DNA of 62,031 nucleotides, from the NCBI GenBank assembly GCA_001730065.1, contig MDLE01000001.1:1-62031 (forward strand). The letters are read 5' to 3'. Every line of letters begins with the position of its first letter. Within the stretch, counting starts at the first letter, position 1. Positions 29,908 to 38,466 of the stretch are shown here, one piece after another. The stretch is from Rickettsiales bacterium (ex Bugula neritina AB1). GTDB lineage: Bacteria; Pseudomonadota; Alphaproteobacteria; CAJXXZ01; UBA1459. The position numbers and the translations under genes are program-made. The notes beneath the pieces are model-generated. The model ran no database searches, was not told the DNA's origin, and saw only the letters and a list, made by a program, of their open reading frames with translations.

Positions 29908-30558
29908 TTAAGAAAAAATGATTATTTTAGAAGATAAAGAAGCACAAGAATTAAGAATAAACAAATTGTTATTATGAAAAAAAAATGGAGAAGAAAATGT
30001 ATTATTATCATTTTCTTTTTCTATTTTTGAAGTAAACAAAGGAATATTATCAATAGAAAATACTAGTAATTTTGTAAAAACCTTGTTATATTCAAATAAA
30101 AAATGTACTTGAAGTATCTCATATTTTTTTTCATCAAAAAAAAAACAATTACCAGGTACAAAATGATTATCATAATAATTTAGAATAATTTCTAATTTTA
30201 GAGAAAAATGCTGAATATATAGATATTTACATATTTTATATAATTCATTTATTAAATTTTCTTCAAAATTATGATGTGTTATAAATTTTTCAAAAAAAGA
30301 TGAATCATGGTAATAAAAGAATTTATCATTAAAATTAATGTTTGTATCTATAGAGTTATAGGAAAAATATACTTGATACTCTTTATAGATATATTCCGTA
30401 AATGATAAGTGTATTTGATTATTAATATATTTTACATTTTTAATGTTATTATTTATTAATAATTGTAAAATATTTTTATCTATTTCATTAATGTCAAATA
30501 TATTATGTATTATATTCTCTATTGGAGGTGTTGTTAATATAAAAACTATTTTACACAC
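29908..30558 (-). CDS. Unknown protein
   Basis: Function not recognised. The 216-residue protein is rich in Phe, Tyr, Asn and Ile, with no clear signal peptide (a mildly hydrophobic start, CKIVFILTT) and no predicted membrane segment. A phrase such as FVPGNCFFFDEKKYEILQVHFLFEYN suggests a beta-rich domain. It ends 3 bases from convergent atpB. The preceding orphan gene on the same strand is about 115 bases away. Confidence 0.55.
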   Translation of the reverse strand: MCKIVFILTTPPIENIIHNIFDINEIDKNILQLLINNNIKNVKYINNQIHLSFTEYIYKEYQVYFSYNSIDTNINFNDKFFYYHDSSFFEKFITHHNFEENLINELYKICKYLYIQHFSLKLEIILNYYDNHFVPGNCFFFDEKKYEILQVHFLFEYNKVFTKLLVFSIDNIPLFTSKIEKENDNNTFSSPFFFHNNNLFILNSCASLSSKIIIFS

Positions 30559-30636
30559 AATTTAAATTATAAAAATTTAAATGATAAATATTAATTTAAA
30601 TTAGGCTTAAGTTTATATTTATAATTAAAAAAATAA

Positions 30637-30665
30637 AAGAAAAAATGAATTTCTTCTTTTTTCTT
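30637..30665. terminator. Possible weak hairpin terminator
   Basis: An A-rich arm (aagaaaaaa) is followed by a complementary T-rich arm (ttttttctt) just beyond the 3' end of the minus-strand gene that ends at 30674. With no G-C pairs in the core it would be weak; the call rests on position and symmetry. Confidence 0.25.
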
Positions 30666-30673
30666 ATTTGTTT

Positions 30674-31516
30674 TTATTTAATTCCATCCATAAATGGCAT
30701 AATGAATTGAATGAACATCATCATCCATTGATCATTAGAAATATTTTTCATTATTAATTCAAGAATCATATCAAATGAATATAATTTTCCATTAATAATA
30801 ACACAAGCTTTATCTAAAGGTGTATTATTTAAATGAACACCTAAAATATTTTTTGTATTTAATAACATTTTTTTTTCATTTTTCTTTAATTCTGAAATTA
30901 AATTATTTAATTCTGTACGAATTAAACGAATTACTTTTTGCATATCATTATTCATATTTAACATATCTTCACTTTTTATGTTTCCAAAAATTTGATTATT
31001 AGAATTTTGTTCTGTATTAGACATATTGTTTCTAAACATTATAAGCATCATATTAACACTCAAAGTGAAAAATAATTCATAAGTTTTTTTTAAGTGTTCA
31101 TTGATTTTATTGTTATTAAGTAATTGAAGTGTAATAACAAAAAACATTGCTTGAATAGCTATAGAATTACTTAAAAAACGTTCTTTTTCTTGTTTCATAA
31201 GATCATCTAAATTAGAAGGTTGGTTTTTGTCACTTCCAGAACTTGCAGTAGCAGTTATAGCATTATTTAATATAGATTCAATATCAAAACCAGGTGGGAA
31301 ATTTAAACCAGATTGTTTAAAAACTTCTTTAATAATCTTTAAAAAGTTATTTTTAATTCTTTCAGAAACAAAATTATTTAATTTTGAATTTGTTATTATA
31401 TTATTATCAAATTTTAAATCAATAACACATAATTTTTGTTCTTGTGAAGAAGAAGGTATATCTTTTGTTTCTACAGCAAACAAAGTTAATAGATAAAATA
31501 AATTTTTCATTTTCAT
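30674..31516 (-). CDS. Orphan exported protein with methionine-rich helices
   Basis: Function not recognised. I choose the ATG at 31516 (MKMKNLFYLLTLFAVETKD), because it gives a short signal-peptide-like start; the frame stays open to 31564. The mature part is helical, with a Ser/Asn/Gly-rich linker (about residues 75-90), a hydrophobic helix pair (about 107-150) rich in Leu and Met (SVNMMLIMFRNNM), and a Met/Ile-rich C-terminus. It could be a membrane-associated or secreted protein. It is alone between gaps and divergent from lysS. Confidence 0.6.
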   Translation of the reverse strand: MKMKNLFYLLTLFAVETKDIPSSSQEQKLCVIDLKFDNNIITNSKLNNFVSERIKNNFLKIIKEVFKQSGLNFPPGFDIESILNNAITATASSGSDKNQPSNLDDLMKQEKERFLSNSIAIQAMFFVITLQLLNNNKINEHLKKTYELFFTLSVNMMLIMFRNNMSNTEQNSNNQIFGNIKSEDMLNMNNDMQKVIRLIRTELNNLISELKKNEKKMLLNTKNILGVHLNNTPLDKACVIINGKLYSFDMILELIMKNISNDQWMMMFIQFIMPFMDGIK

Positions 31517-31601
31517 ACAATATAATAATACATAATATAGAATATTTCTGCAAGTAAAATACATTTGAAATTATAATAAATATTTAATATAATTCAATAA
31601 A

Positions 31602-33041
31602 ATGACTTTTGAAAATAATATAAAAAATAAATTAGAAATACTAAAGAGTTATGATAATGCTTATCAAGGATCTTTTGAAATTAATTATCCTTTAGATGAA
31701 ATACTTAAATTAGAAATTGGTACTTTTGTTAAAACCGCAGGTCGAGTAATTTCAAAAAGAAAATTTGGATCTATTACTTTCATTAATATAAATAATTTTA
31801 AAGGAAAAATACAAATTTTAATTATTAATTCAAATTTTGAAAAAACCTTAGGGGAAGAAAATATTGTAAACTTAATAGATATTGGAGATTTTATTGGTGT
31901 TCAAGGTGAGTTAAGTTTAAGTAAAACAAGTGAAAAAACAATTAATTGTGAATATATTACAATTCTTACAAAATCTTTAAAACAAATACCTGAAAAATAT
32001 CATGGCTTAAAAGATGAAGAAATAAAAATTCGTGAAAGATATATTGATCTTATTAATAATGATGAATTAAAAATAATTTTTAAAAATCGTCATTTATTAA
32101 TAAATAATATACGTAATTTCTTACAAAATGATGCTTTTATTGAAGTAGAAACACCTATGTTACATACAACACCATCTGGTGCATCTGCAAAACCTTTTAA
32201 GACTTTTTATGAAGCCTTAAATAGCGACTTTTATCTTAGAGTTGCACCTGAATTATTTTTAAAACGTCTTTTAGTGGCAGGTTTCGAAAAAGTTTTCGAA
32301 ATTAATCGTAATTTTAGAAACGAAGGTATTGATACAACACATTTACAAGAATTTACAATGATTGAAATTTATATAGCATATATGGATTATGAAAATTTAC
32401 AAAAATTTACTATTAATTTTTTACAAAATATTATCAAAAACACTCTTGGAACTCTTAAAATTCCTTTGAAAGAATCTATTTTAGATTTTGAGAATATAGA
32501 AAGGTTATCTTATAATGAATTTCTTGTAAAATATGCGGGTTTTGACATAACAAAAATGTCTAATGAAGAAATAACAGATAAAGCTAAAGTCATTGGTTTA
32601 GATACTAAAATTTACAGATCCATAGATGCAATAAAGGATGCAATTTATAAAAAACTATGTGTACAAAAGGTTCATAATCCTATTCTTGTTTATGATTATC
32701 CTTCTACACCTTTATCAATGCCACATCCTAAAAAACCTGGTTACAATCAACAATTTCAAATAATTGTAAAAGGTTGTGAATTAATTAGAGCTTGTTTAGA
32801 GCTAACGGATCCTTATAAACAAGAAAAAAATTTTGATGATCAATTAAATCTTCAAAAAAATACTAAAGAAGATGAAATTGTTCGTAAAGATATAGATTTT
32901 ATAAAAGCTCTTAAATATGGTATGCCACCTGCTGCTGGAATTGGTCTAGGTTTGGATAGATTAATGATGGTTTTATTTGATACTTCAATTCGAAATGTAA
33001 TACTTTTTCCTTCTGTGATAGATACAAATATTAATGAGTAA
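31602..33041 (+). CDS. lysS: Lysyl-tRNA synthetase, class II
   Basis: LysRS charges tRNA-Lys. The 479-residue protein has the N-terminal OB fold (about 35-115, VKTAGRVISKRKFGSITFIN), motif 1 near VETPMLHTTPSG, motif 2 FRNEGIDTTHLQEFTMIE (usual ATHNPEF) and motif 3 GIGLGLDRLMMVLF. Many alphaproteobacteria use the unrelated class I LysRS instead, so the class II enzyme may be informative for placement. Its end overlaps rnpA by 8 bases. Confidence 0.94.
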   Translation: MTFENNIKNKLEILKSYDNAYQGSFEINYPLDEILKLEIGTFVKTAGRVISKRKFGSITFININNFKGKIQILIINSNFEKTLGEENIVNLIDIGDFIGVQGELSLSKTSEKTINCEYITILTKSLKQIPEKYHGLKDEEIKIRERYIDLINNDELKIIFKNRHLLINNIRNFLQNDAFIEVETPMLHTTPSGASAKPFKTFYEALNSDFYLRVAPELFLKRLLVAGFEKVFEINRNFRNEGIDTTHLQEFTMIEIYIAYMDYENLQKFTINFLQNIIKNTLGTLKIPLKESILDFENIERLSYNEFLVKYAGFDITKMSNEEITDKAKVIGLDTKIYRSIDAIKDAIYKKLCVQKVHNPILVYDYPSTPLSMPHPKKPGYNQQFQIIVKGCELIRACLELTDPYKQEKNFDDQLNLQKNTKEDEIVRKDIDFIKALKYGMPPAAGIGLGLDRLMMVLFDTSIRNVILFPSVIDTNINE

Positions 33042-33333
33042 AATATTTCCTATAAAAAAAAAAAAAGATATTTTTATGTTAAGATACATAAAAAATATTA
33101 AAGAAAATAATATTTTTATTTTAAAAAAAAACTCTTCTTTTATAAAAGAATATATTATAATAATTTCTAAAAAAATTGTCCCTAAAAGTTATCAACGTAA
33201 TAAAATTCGCAGACAAATCAAGGAAATTTTGAGAGCATCAAATTTTAAGAATAAATTATATATAATTCTTAAAAAATCTGTTATTAAAAATAGTTATCAA
33301 GAAATCAAAAATTCTTTGCAAGTTTTATTATAA
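33034..33333 (+). CDS. rnpA: Ribonuclease P protein component
   Basis: RnpA assists the RNA subunit of RNase P in making tRNA 5' ends. The 99-residue protein has the signature RNKIRRQIKEILR (about 54-66) and an N-terminal KKKKDIFMLRY matching the usual L...F..V. The N-terminus is encoded across a run of 13 A (33053-33066 area) that stays in frame. The gene overlaps lysS by 8 bases and has lost its usual neighbours rpmH and yidC. Confidence 0.85.
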   Translation: MSKIFPIKKKKDIFMLRYIKNIKENNIFILKKNSSFIKEYIIIISKKIVPKSYQRNKIRRQIKEILRASNFKNKLYIILKKSVIKNSYQEIKNSLQVLL

Positions 33334-33345
33334 ATTTTATTTAAT

Positions 33346-35865
33346 TTATAAACCTTCTAAATTATTATTTATATTATTAATATCATTATTTTGTTTAAAT
33401 ATACTTATAAAAAAATCTATTATTTTTTCTTTAAAAGAATATAATAAATATCCTATAACTGTAGTTGAACCTAACAAAATAATTACATTAAAGAAATTAA
33501 AATTGTTCTGTTTATAAACAATATATTTGTTTTCAACTTCATTATTTTCAACTTCATTATTAGATGTATTGTTTTGTGTATTATTCTGCAATTTATACCA
33601 CGGAGAATATAACATAAAAACGATACGAATAAATAATCCAACAGGTAATGAATACAAGACAAACAAGAATAGTATTTCATGTATGTTAGTTGGATTATTA
33701 TTATCTGTATAAGGTGTATTGTTATTTTTTGAATTGTCTATCGATACATCTTTTGTTGTATTATAATAATAATTAATAGAATAATTAATCATAAAAAGAA
33801 AATAAATTAAAGTTATTAATATTTTCATTGTTAAAATTATGAAATTATCTTGTTTATATAACAAAAAACTTAAAAAGCATAAGACTACAAACATAATAAA
33901 AATTATTTCTGAATTACTAGTAAAAAAACTAATAAAATCAATAATAACAAAAAAACTATACAATACAAATTGTGTCATAAAAACTGTTTTCAAATTTAGG
34001 GATAAATTAATATAGTGGATAAGATTTATTACGAAAATTGAAATGGAAAATAAAAAAAACAACAATAAATCTGGGAGAAATGGGATAAAAAAAATTAACA
34101 AAGCAATTAAATATAATAAATTTATTGTGTTATTTTTGCCATTTTGTTTCTCTTTGTTTATTCTATACATAATTCCCATGAAAACTAATATAATAATACA
34201 ACAAGTAACAGAAGTAACAGAAATATATTTTTCAATCCATTGATTTTTATTTATATATTTATATGGTAAAACCTTCCAAAGATCACATATATGTATAAAA
34301 TTATTAAAATCATTAATAACATCAATAATAAAATTATGAATAACATCAATAATAAAATTCTTAATACCATTAACAAGAAAAAAGATTACAAAGGTTCTTA
34401 TTATTATAAACATTATTATAAACGCTATTAATTCTTTATTTATTAAGTTGTTATCAAAAAAAACCATAAAATGTTGTTTTATGGGTTGTATATTATTCAA
34501 AATATTATTATCATAAAGAATTTTAAGTGTGTTTATTGTCCACATTATTTCTTCCCAAATATCATTAGGAGGATTAGGATTAGCAGGAGGATTAGGATTA
34601 GCAGGAGGATTAGGAATTTCATAAATATCTTCACTATAATTATAATATACTATTTCAACATTATCATTTTTATCGAGTTTTTCTATTTCTAATTCTAAAT
34701 TTATATTTTCTTTTACAAATAAAACTTCATCTGAATTAACATCAATTGTTTGTGAATTGTCTAAAAGTGTGTTGTTTTTATATAATTCATGTTTTTTTTT
34801 ATTGTGATATTTTTTATCTATATTTATTTTTACGGAATTAGAAAATAAATACTTACCTTTAGAAATTTTTAATTTAATCTTGTCATTGTTGATATCTTTT
34901 TTTTTAGTTTGTACGAAAAACAACTTAAGAGAGTTGATACTGAAAAAGACAATTAATACAATTAAAATTATCTGATATTGGTCTTCGAAAAATACAAGAA
35001 TGCTGGAAAAATCATTTTTATATATGTTATATATATGCATTTTAGAATTTGAATTTTCAATGTCTAGATAAAGATAATCACCGTATAGGTAAAAATAAGA
35101 TAACACAACAAATGTTAATAAAAATGCAATACAAATGAAATTCATAACAGAAAAGCGAAAAAATGCTACAAGTTCCAGTACCGAGAGAGTAAGTATAATT
35201 ATAATTAAAATAAATTTATGTTCCAAAATAATTTTATCTTCTAAAATAATTGGTTTTAAGATAAAAATATTGATAATTAAAATAATTATTTTAATTATTT
35301 TTTCAATCGAAATAAAAGAAGAAATTACAAAACATCTTCTCCTGAGTATTTCATATCCTATATAACAGAAGAAACCAAAAAAAACAACAAGCAATATCCA
35401 AAATAACACAAAAGGCACAGGTTTTAATTTATCATGCATAATATAACCAAAATAAATTCCTGAAAAGATGAACAAAATTTCAGGAAGAAATAAAAAAAAC
35501 ATCTTTATACTAAAATAACAAGTATTCACAATACAGTAATAATTAAAATTTAAACAATATTCCCACAATAATAATAATAATATCGATAAGAAAAATACAC
35601 TAGCAAAACCAGTAAAATAATATTTTTGTATAGGAGAATTATCATTATATAAATCATAAATACAAATAAAAGTTGTGATATATGTGATATATGAACAAAT
35701 AACAACAATTATAAAAAACCACCATTTATCATGTTCATTTTTTATAATTGTTGTTTGTTTTGTTTTATTTTTTAATGAATGTGTAGGTACCTGTGCTGCA
35801 TTTATGTAATTAACACAATTAAAAAGACATATAAAAAAAAATAAATTTTTGCTAATATATTTCAT
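33346..35865 (-). CDS. Giant orphan polytopic membrane protein
   Basis: Function not recognised. The 839-residue protein starts with a signal peptide (about 1-23, cleavage plausible after INA in NYINAAQVP). A block of about eight membrane helices runs to residue 320, followed by a soluble segment (about 325-440) containing a small beta-like domain and the Pro-rich repeat NPPANPNPPANPNPP. A second block of about nine or ten helices runs to residue 820. Asn-rich linkers separate parts of it. It is longer than any transporter family I can match by eye, and no transporter motif is visible. It is convergent with rnpA and shares no strand with neighbours except tRNA-Leu. Confidence 0.65.
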   Translation of the reverse strand: MKYISKNLFFFICLFNCVNYINAAQVPTHSLKNKTKQTTIIKNEHDKWWFFIIVVICSYITYITTFICIYDLYNDNSPIQKYYFTGFASVFFLSILLLLLWEYCLNFNYYCIVNTCYFSIKMFFLFLPEILFIFSGIYFGYIMHDKLKPVPFVLFWILLVVFFGFFCYIGYEILRRRCFVISSFISIEKIIKIIILIINIFILKPIILEDKIILEHKFILIIIILTLSVLELVAFFRFSVMNFICIAFLLTFVVLSYFYLYGDYLYLDIENSNSKMHIYNIYKNDFSSILVFFEDQYQIILIVLIVFFSINSLKLFFVQTKKKDINNDKIKLKISKGKYLFSNSVKINIDKKYHNKKKHELYKNNTLLDNSQTIDVNSDEVLFVKENINLELEIEKLDKNDNVEIVYYNYSEDIYEIPNPPANPNPPANPNPPNDIWEEIMWTINTLKILYDNNILNNIQPIKQHFMVFFDNNLINKELIAFIIMFIIIRTFVIFFLVNGIKNFIIDVIHNFIIDVINDFNNFIHICDLWKVLPYKYINKNQWIEKYISVTSVTCCIIILVFMGIMYRINKEKQNGKNNTINLLYLIALLIFFIPFLPDLLLFFLFSISIFVINLIHYINLSLNLKTVFMTQFVLYSFFVIIDFISFFTSNSEIIFIMFVVLCFLSFLLYKQDNFIILTMKILITLIYFLFMINYSINYYYNTTKDVSIDNSKNNNTPYTDNNNPTNIHEILFLFVLYSLPVGLFIRIVFMLYSPWYKLQNNTQNNTSNNEVENNEVENKYIVYKQNNFNFFNVIILLGSTTVIGYLLYSFKEKIIDFFISIFKQNNDINNINNNLEGL
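34568..34614. repeat. 18-base tandem repeat encoding NPPANP units
   Basis: The unit ggaggattaggattagca occurs twice in full, followed by a partial third copy (ggaggattagga). Read on the minus strand it encodes the Pro-Asn repeat in the giant membrane protein. Slippage in such units would change linker length in steps of six residues without breaking the frame. Confidence 0.8.
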
Positions 35866-35896
35866 GTCTTTATTCTTTCCTCAATTTCATATTGAG
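35866..35896 (-). promoter_or_regulatory. Hairpin overlapping the ribosome-binding site of the giant membrane protein
   Basis: On the minus strand CTCAAT and ATTGAG pair around a five-base loop. The second arm runs straight into GGAAAG, giving a Shine-Dalgarno-like GAGG that is partly inside the stem, 13 bases before the ATG. Such an arrangement could limit translation, for example with temperature. The stem is only six pairs. Confidence 0.3.
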
Positions 35897-36023
35897 ATTC
35901 TTTTTATAATTATAAAAAAAAACCAATACAATTACAATAATATGCATATACAAAAATAATTATATATTATTTTCTACATATAAACAAATACATAACATAT
36001 TCTTTTAATTAATAAATGAAAAA

Positions 36024-36097
36024 TACCTCTAAAGAGACTTGAACTCTTAAAGGGCAGATTTTGAGTCTGCTGTGTCTACCGATTCCACCATAGAGGC
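36024..36097 (-). tRNA. tRNA-Leu (anticodon CAA) lacking the long variable arm
   Basis: Acceptor GCCTCTA/TAGAGGT (with G-U at the end), D arm GTG...CAC with the tRNA-Leu-like loop GAATCGGTAGA, anticodon stem GCAGA/TCTGC with loop CTCAAAA, T stem AAGAG/CTCTT, discriminator A. Between the anticodon and T stems there are only five bases (CCTTT), so the class II variable arm is gone and the tRNA is 74 bases. The other tRNA-Leu in the window (TAA) has a normal long arm. Confidence 0.88.
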
Positions 36098-36211
36098 TTG
36101 TAATTTATATTTTTTAAATATACCATATTATTTTAAATAAAAAAATTTTAAATAAAAAAAATTTATAAATTTTCATATACTTATATAAAAAATAGTTTAT
36201 AATGATTTTAT

Positions 36212-36216
36212 GGAGG
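36212..36216 (+). promoter_or_regulatory. Strong Shine-Dalgarno of hppA
   Basis: GGAGG lies four bases before the hppA ATG. Most genes in this window have no clear Shine-Dalgarno, so this one stands out and fixes the start. Confidence 0.7.
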
Positions 36217-36220
36217 TGTT

Positions 36221-38413
36221 ATGCGTATAAAAAATTTTTTAAGAATTATACAAATAATATCAATTATTATTAGTGTTATGTTATCATTTTTTAGTTGTTA
36301 TTATTCATTAGTATATCTTAAATGTTTTCCAGTAGGTATTATTTTTTTTTTATTTGTTGCTATTTTATTTTTCTTTCTATCAATAGTTATAAAAAATTTA
36401 GTAGAAATAATTACTTTTAGAGAAAATAATAATCAAGAATTAGAGGCAGAAAGAATTAGTAATATTATTCAAGAAGGTGCCTTTTCTTATTTAAAAAATC
36501 AATATAAAATTGTTTTAATCATATCATCTGGAATAGCAATTATATTATATAAGTTTTCTTTAAGTCTATGTATAGGTTTTTTATTATCTATTTTTTTTAT
36601 GATAATAAGTAGTTTATATAGTACTTTTATTTCTACTACTACTAATGTTGTATTGACAGTTGCTGCGAAAACTTCCTCTTCATTGGCTTTTGATAAAGGC
36701 TTTAAAGGAGCATCTAGTGGTAGTAATTTCACAGTTATTATGATTTTGTCAGAAATAATAATTATTATTTTTTTATCATCTATTAAGATATATGTTGGTC
36801 TTTTTTCATTGTTCGATTTAATTATTGGTGCTGTACTTGGTGCTTCTACTATGTGTATATTTAATCGTCTTGGTGGTGGTGTATTTACAAAAGCTGCAGA
36901 CGTAGCAGGTGATATAGTAGGTAAAATAGAAAAATCTTTACCGGAAGATAGTCCTAAAAACCCAGCAGTAATAGCCGACAATGTAGGTGATAACGTAGGT
37001 GACTGTATAGGTGCAAATTCAGATATCTTTGAAAGTTATTTAAGTACATTTTTAGTAGGAATGTTTTTACATATATCTAGTGGCAATGAATTTATAATAG
37101 TATTCAGTGTATATATAATAATATCTATTTCTGGATTAATAAGTTCTTTGATTAGTGATTTTATTTTAGGTTTTACAAAAGATATATGGCAAAAAATAAA
37201 ACTATATTTTTTTAGTAGTATTATCATAAATTTTATTATTTCTTCAGTGCTTATATTTTTTTTACGTAGTAGTGTTGGTGTAAATATAAGTTTTTGTATG
37301 TACAGAAGAATTGTTCTTTGTATATTCATTGGAATGATGGGTATTTTAAGTATTATAAAAATAATAGAATATTTTACATCCGATGAAAATGCACCTATTA
37401 AGGAATTAGCAAATGCTTCACAATTTGGTGATGGTAATAATATTATATATGGTTTTGCATTAGGTTTTTTTAGTACAAGTAGTATTTTATCGGTAATTAT
37501 TGTAATGTTTTTATTAGCAGATCTTTTATTAGGAGTCAATGGTATTGCATTTATGACAATTTCTATTATTTCTCTTTCATCCACAATAATTAAACTAGAT
37601 TTATTAGGGCCTACTATTGATAATGGAGGTGGTATTGCAGAAATGAGTAATATGCATGAGTCTGTTAGAAAAAATACAGATTTTTTAGATGTTATTGGTA
37701 ATACAACAAAAGCTGTTACAAAAGGATTTTCTTCTAGTGTAGCTACTTTAACTAGTATATTATTATTAATGTTGTATAATAATTTAAAATTAAACAATAA
37801 TATACCTTTCAATAATACATGTTTATCATCACCTATGATTTTTCTAGGATTATTATTAGGATCAGTGATTGTATTGATTTTTTCTGGTTTGGGAATGAAA
37901 TCTGTAGGAGATGCTGCACAAAAAGTAGTAGAAAAAATTCGTTTACAATTTCATAATAATCCAAAAATTTTAGAGGGAGAAGAATTACCAGATTACAATG
38001 AAACAATTACTTATTTAACAAATGTATCTTGTAAAAAAATGTATACACAAATTATATACCCAATACTTATATTGATAATGAGTGTATTAATTAATATAAC
38101 TATAAATAGATTTATTATAAAGATAATTTCCACAAAAGATTTTCTTGCAGCAATAAGTATTGGTGTCACTATAGTGAGTACTTGTTATGGTTTATTTATG
38201 ACTATTACAGGTGCTGCTTGGGATAATTGTAAAAAATATATTGAAAAAGGTCATTACGGAGGAAAAAAATCTTCTACTCATAAGGCGGCTATAACTGGAG
38301 ATACGGTAGGTGATCCCTTTAAAGATACGGTAGGACCATCTTTAGGAAGTTTAGGTAAGTTTATTAACATCTTTGCAATTATTTTAATAATTCTTTTTAG
38401 AAATATTTTGTAA
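36221..38413 (+). CDS. hppA: Membrane-bound proton-pumping pyrophosphatase
   Basis: It hydrolyses pyrophosphate and pumps protons across the inner membrane. The 730-residue protein has about 15-16 membrane helices and the catalytic signatures GDIVGKIEKSLPEDSPKNPA and ADNVGDNVGDCIGANSDIFE, with the acidic cluster near the C-terminus in AAITGDTVGDPFKDTVGPSL. GNTTKAVTKG (about 493-502) has Lys at the position that makes this family independent of potassium, so the H+-pumping, K+-independent type is expected. It can energise the membrane from biosynthetic pyrophosphate and so support ATP synthase or transport. A strong Shine-Dalgarno precedes it; the TssG-like gene follows after 53 bases. Confidence 0.96.
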   Translation: MRIKNFLRIIQIISIIISVMLSFFSCYYSLVYLKCFPVGIIFFLFVAILFFFLSIVIKNLVEIITFRENNNQELEAERISNIIQEGAFSYLKNQYKIVLIISSGIAIILYKFSLSLCIGFLLSIFFMIISSLYSTFISTTTNVVLTVAAKTSSSLAFDKGFKGASSGSNFTVIMILSEIIIIIFLSSIKIYVGLFSLFDLIIGAVLGASTMCIFNRLGGGVFTKAADVAGDIVGKIEKSLPEDSPKNPAVIADNVGDNVGDCIGANSDIFESYLSTFLVGMFLHISSGNEFIIVFSVYIIISISGLISSLISDFILGFTKDIWQKIKLYFFSSIIINFIISSVLIFFLRSSVGVNISFCMYRRIVLCIFIGMMGILSIIKIIEYFTSDENAPIKELANASQFGDGNNIIYGFALGFFSTSSILSVIIVMFLLADLLLGVNGIAFMTISIISLSSTIIKLDLLGPTIDNGGGIAEMSNMHESVRKNTDFLDVIGNTTKAVTKGFSSSVATLTSILLLMLYNNLKLNNNIPFNNTCLSSPMIFLGLLLGSVIVLIFSGLGMKSVGDAAQKVVEKIRLQFHNNPKILEGEELPDYNETITYLTNVSCKKMYTQIIYPILILIMSVLINITINRFIIKIISTKDFLAAISIGVTIVSTCYGLFMTITGAAWDNCKKYIEKGHYGGKKSSTHKAAITGDTVGDPFKDTVGPSLGSLGKFINIFAIILIILFRNIL

Positions 38414-38466
38414 TATATATATCTATAATTACATATTTTTAATAAATATTTTTTTATAATTTTTTC

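Noticed and set aside
34043-35365. Several plus-strand open frames inside the giant membrane protein gene
   Set aside because: They are short antisense shadows of a continuous minus-strand frame with consistent membrane-helix pattern.
33346-35865. YidC, because it follows rnpA
   Set aside because: It is on the opposite strand, has far too many helices and shows none of the YidC motifs.
36499-37812. Two long reverse-strand open frames (160 and 258 codons) within hppA
   Set aside because: They lie wholly opposite a well-conserved pyrophosphatase; their residue make-up is what the complement of its codons gives, with no start signal or family motif.
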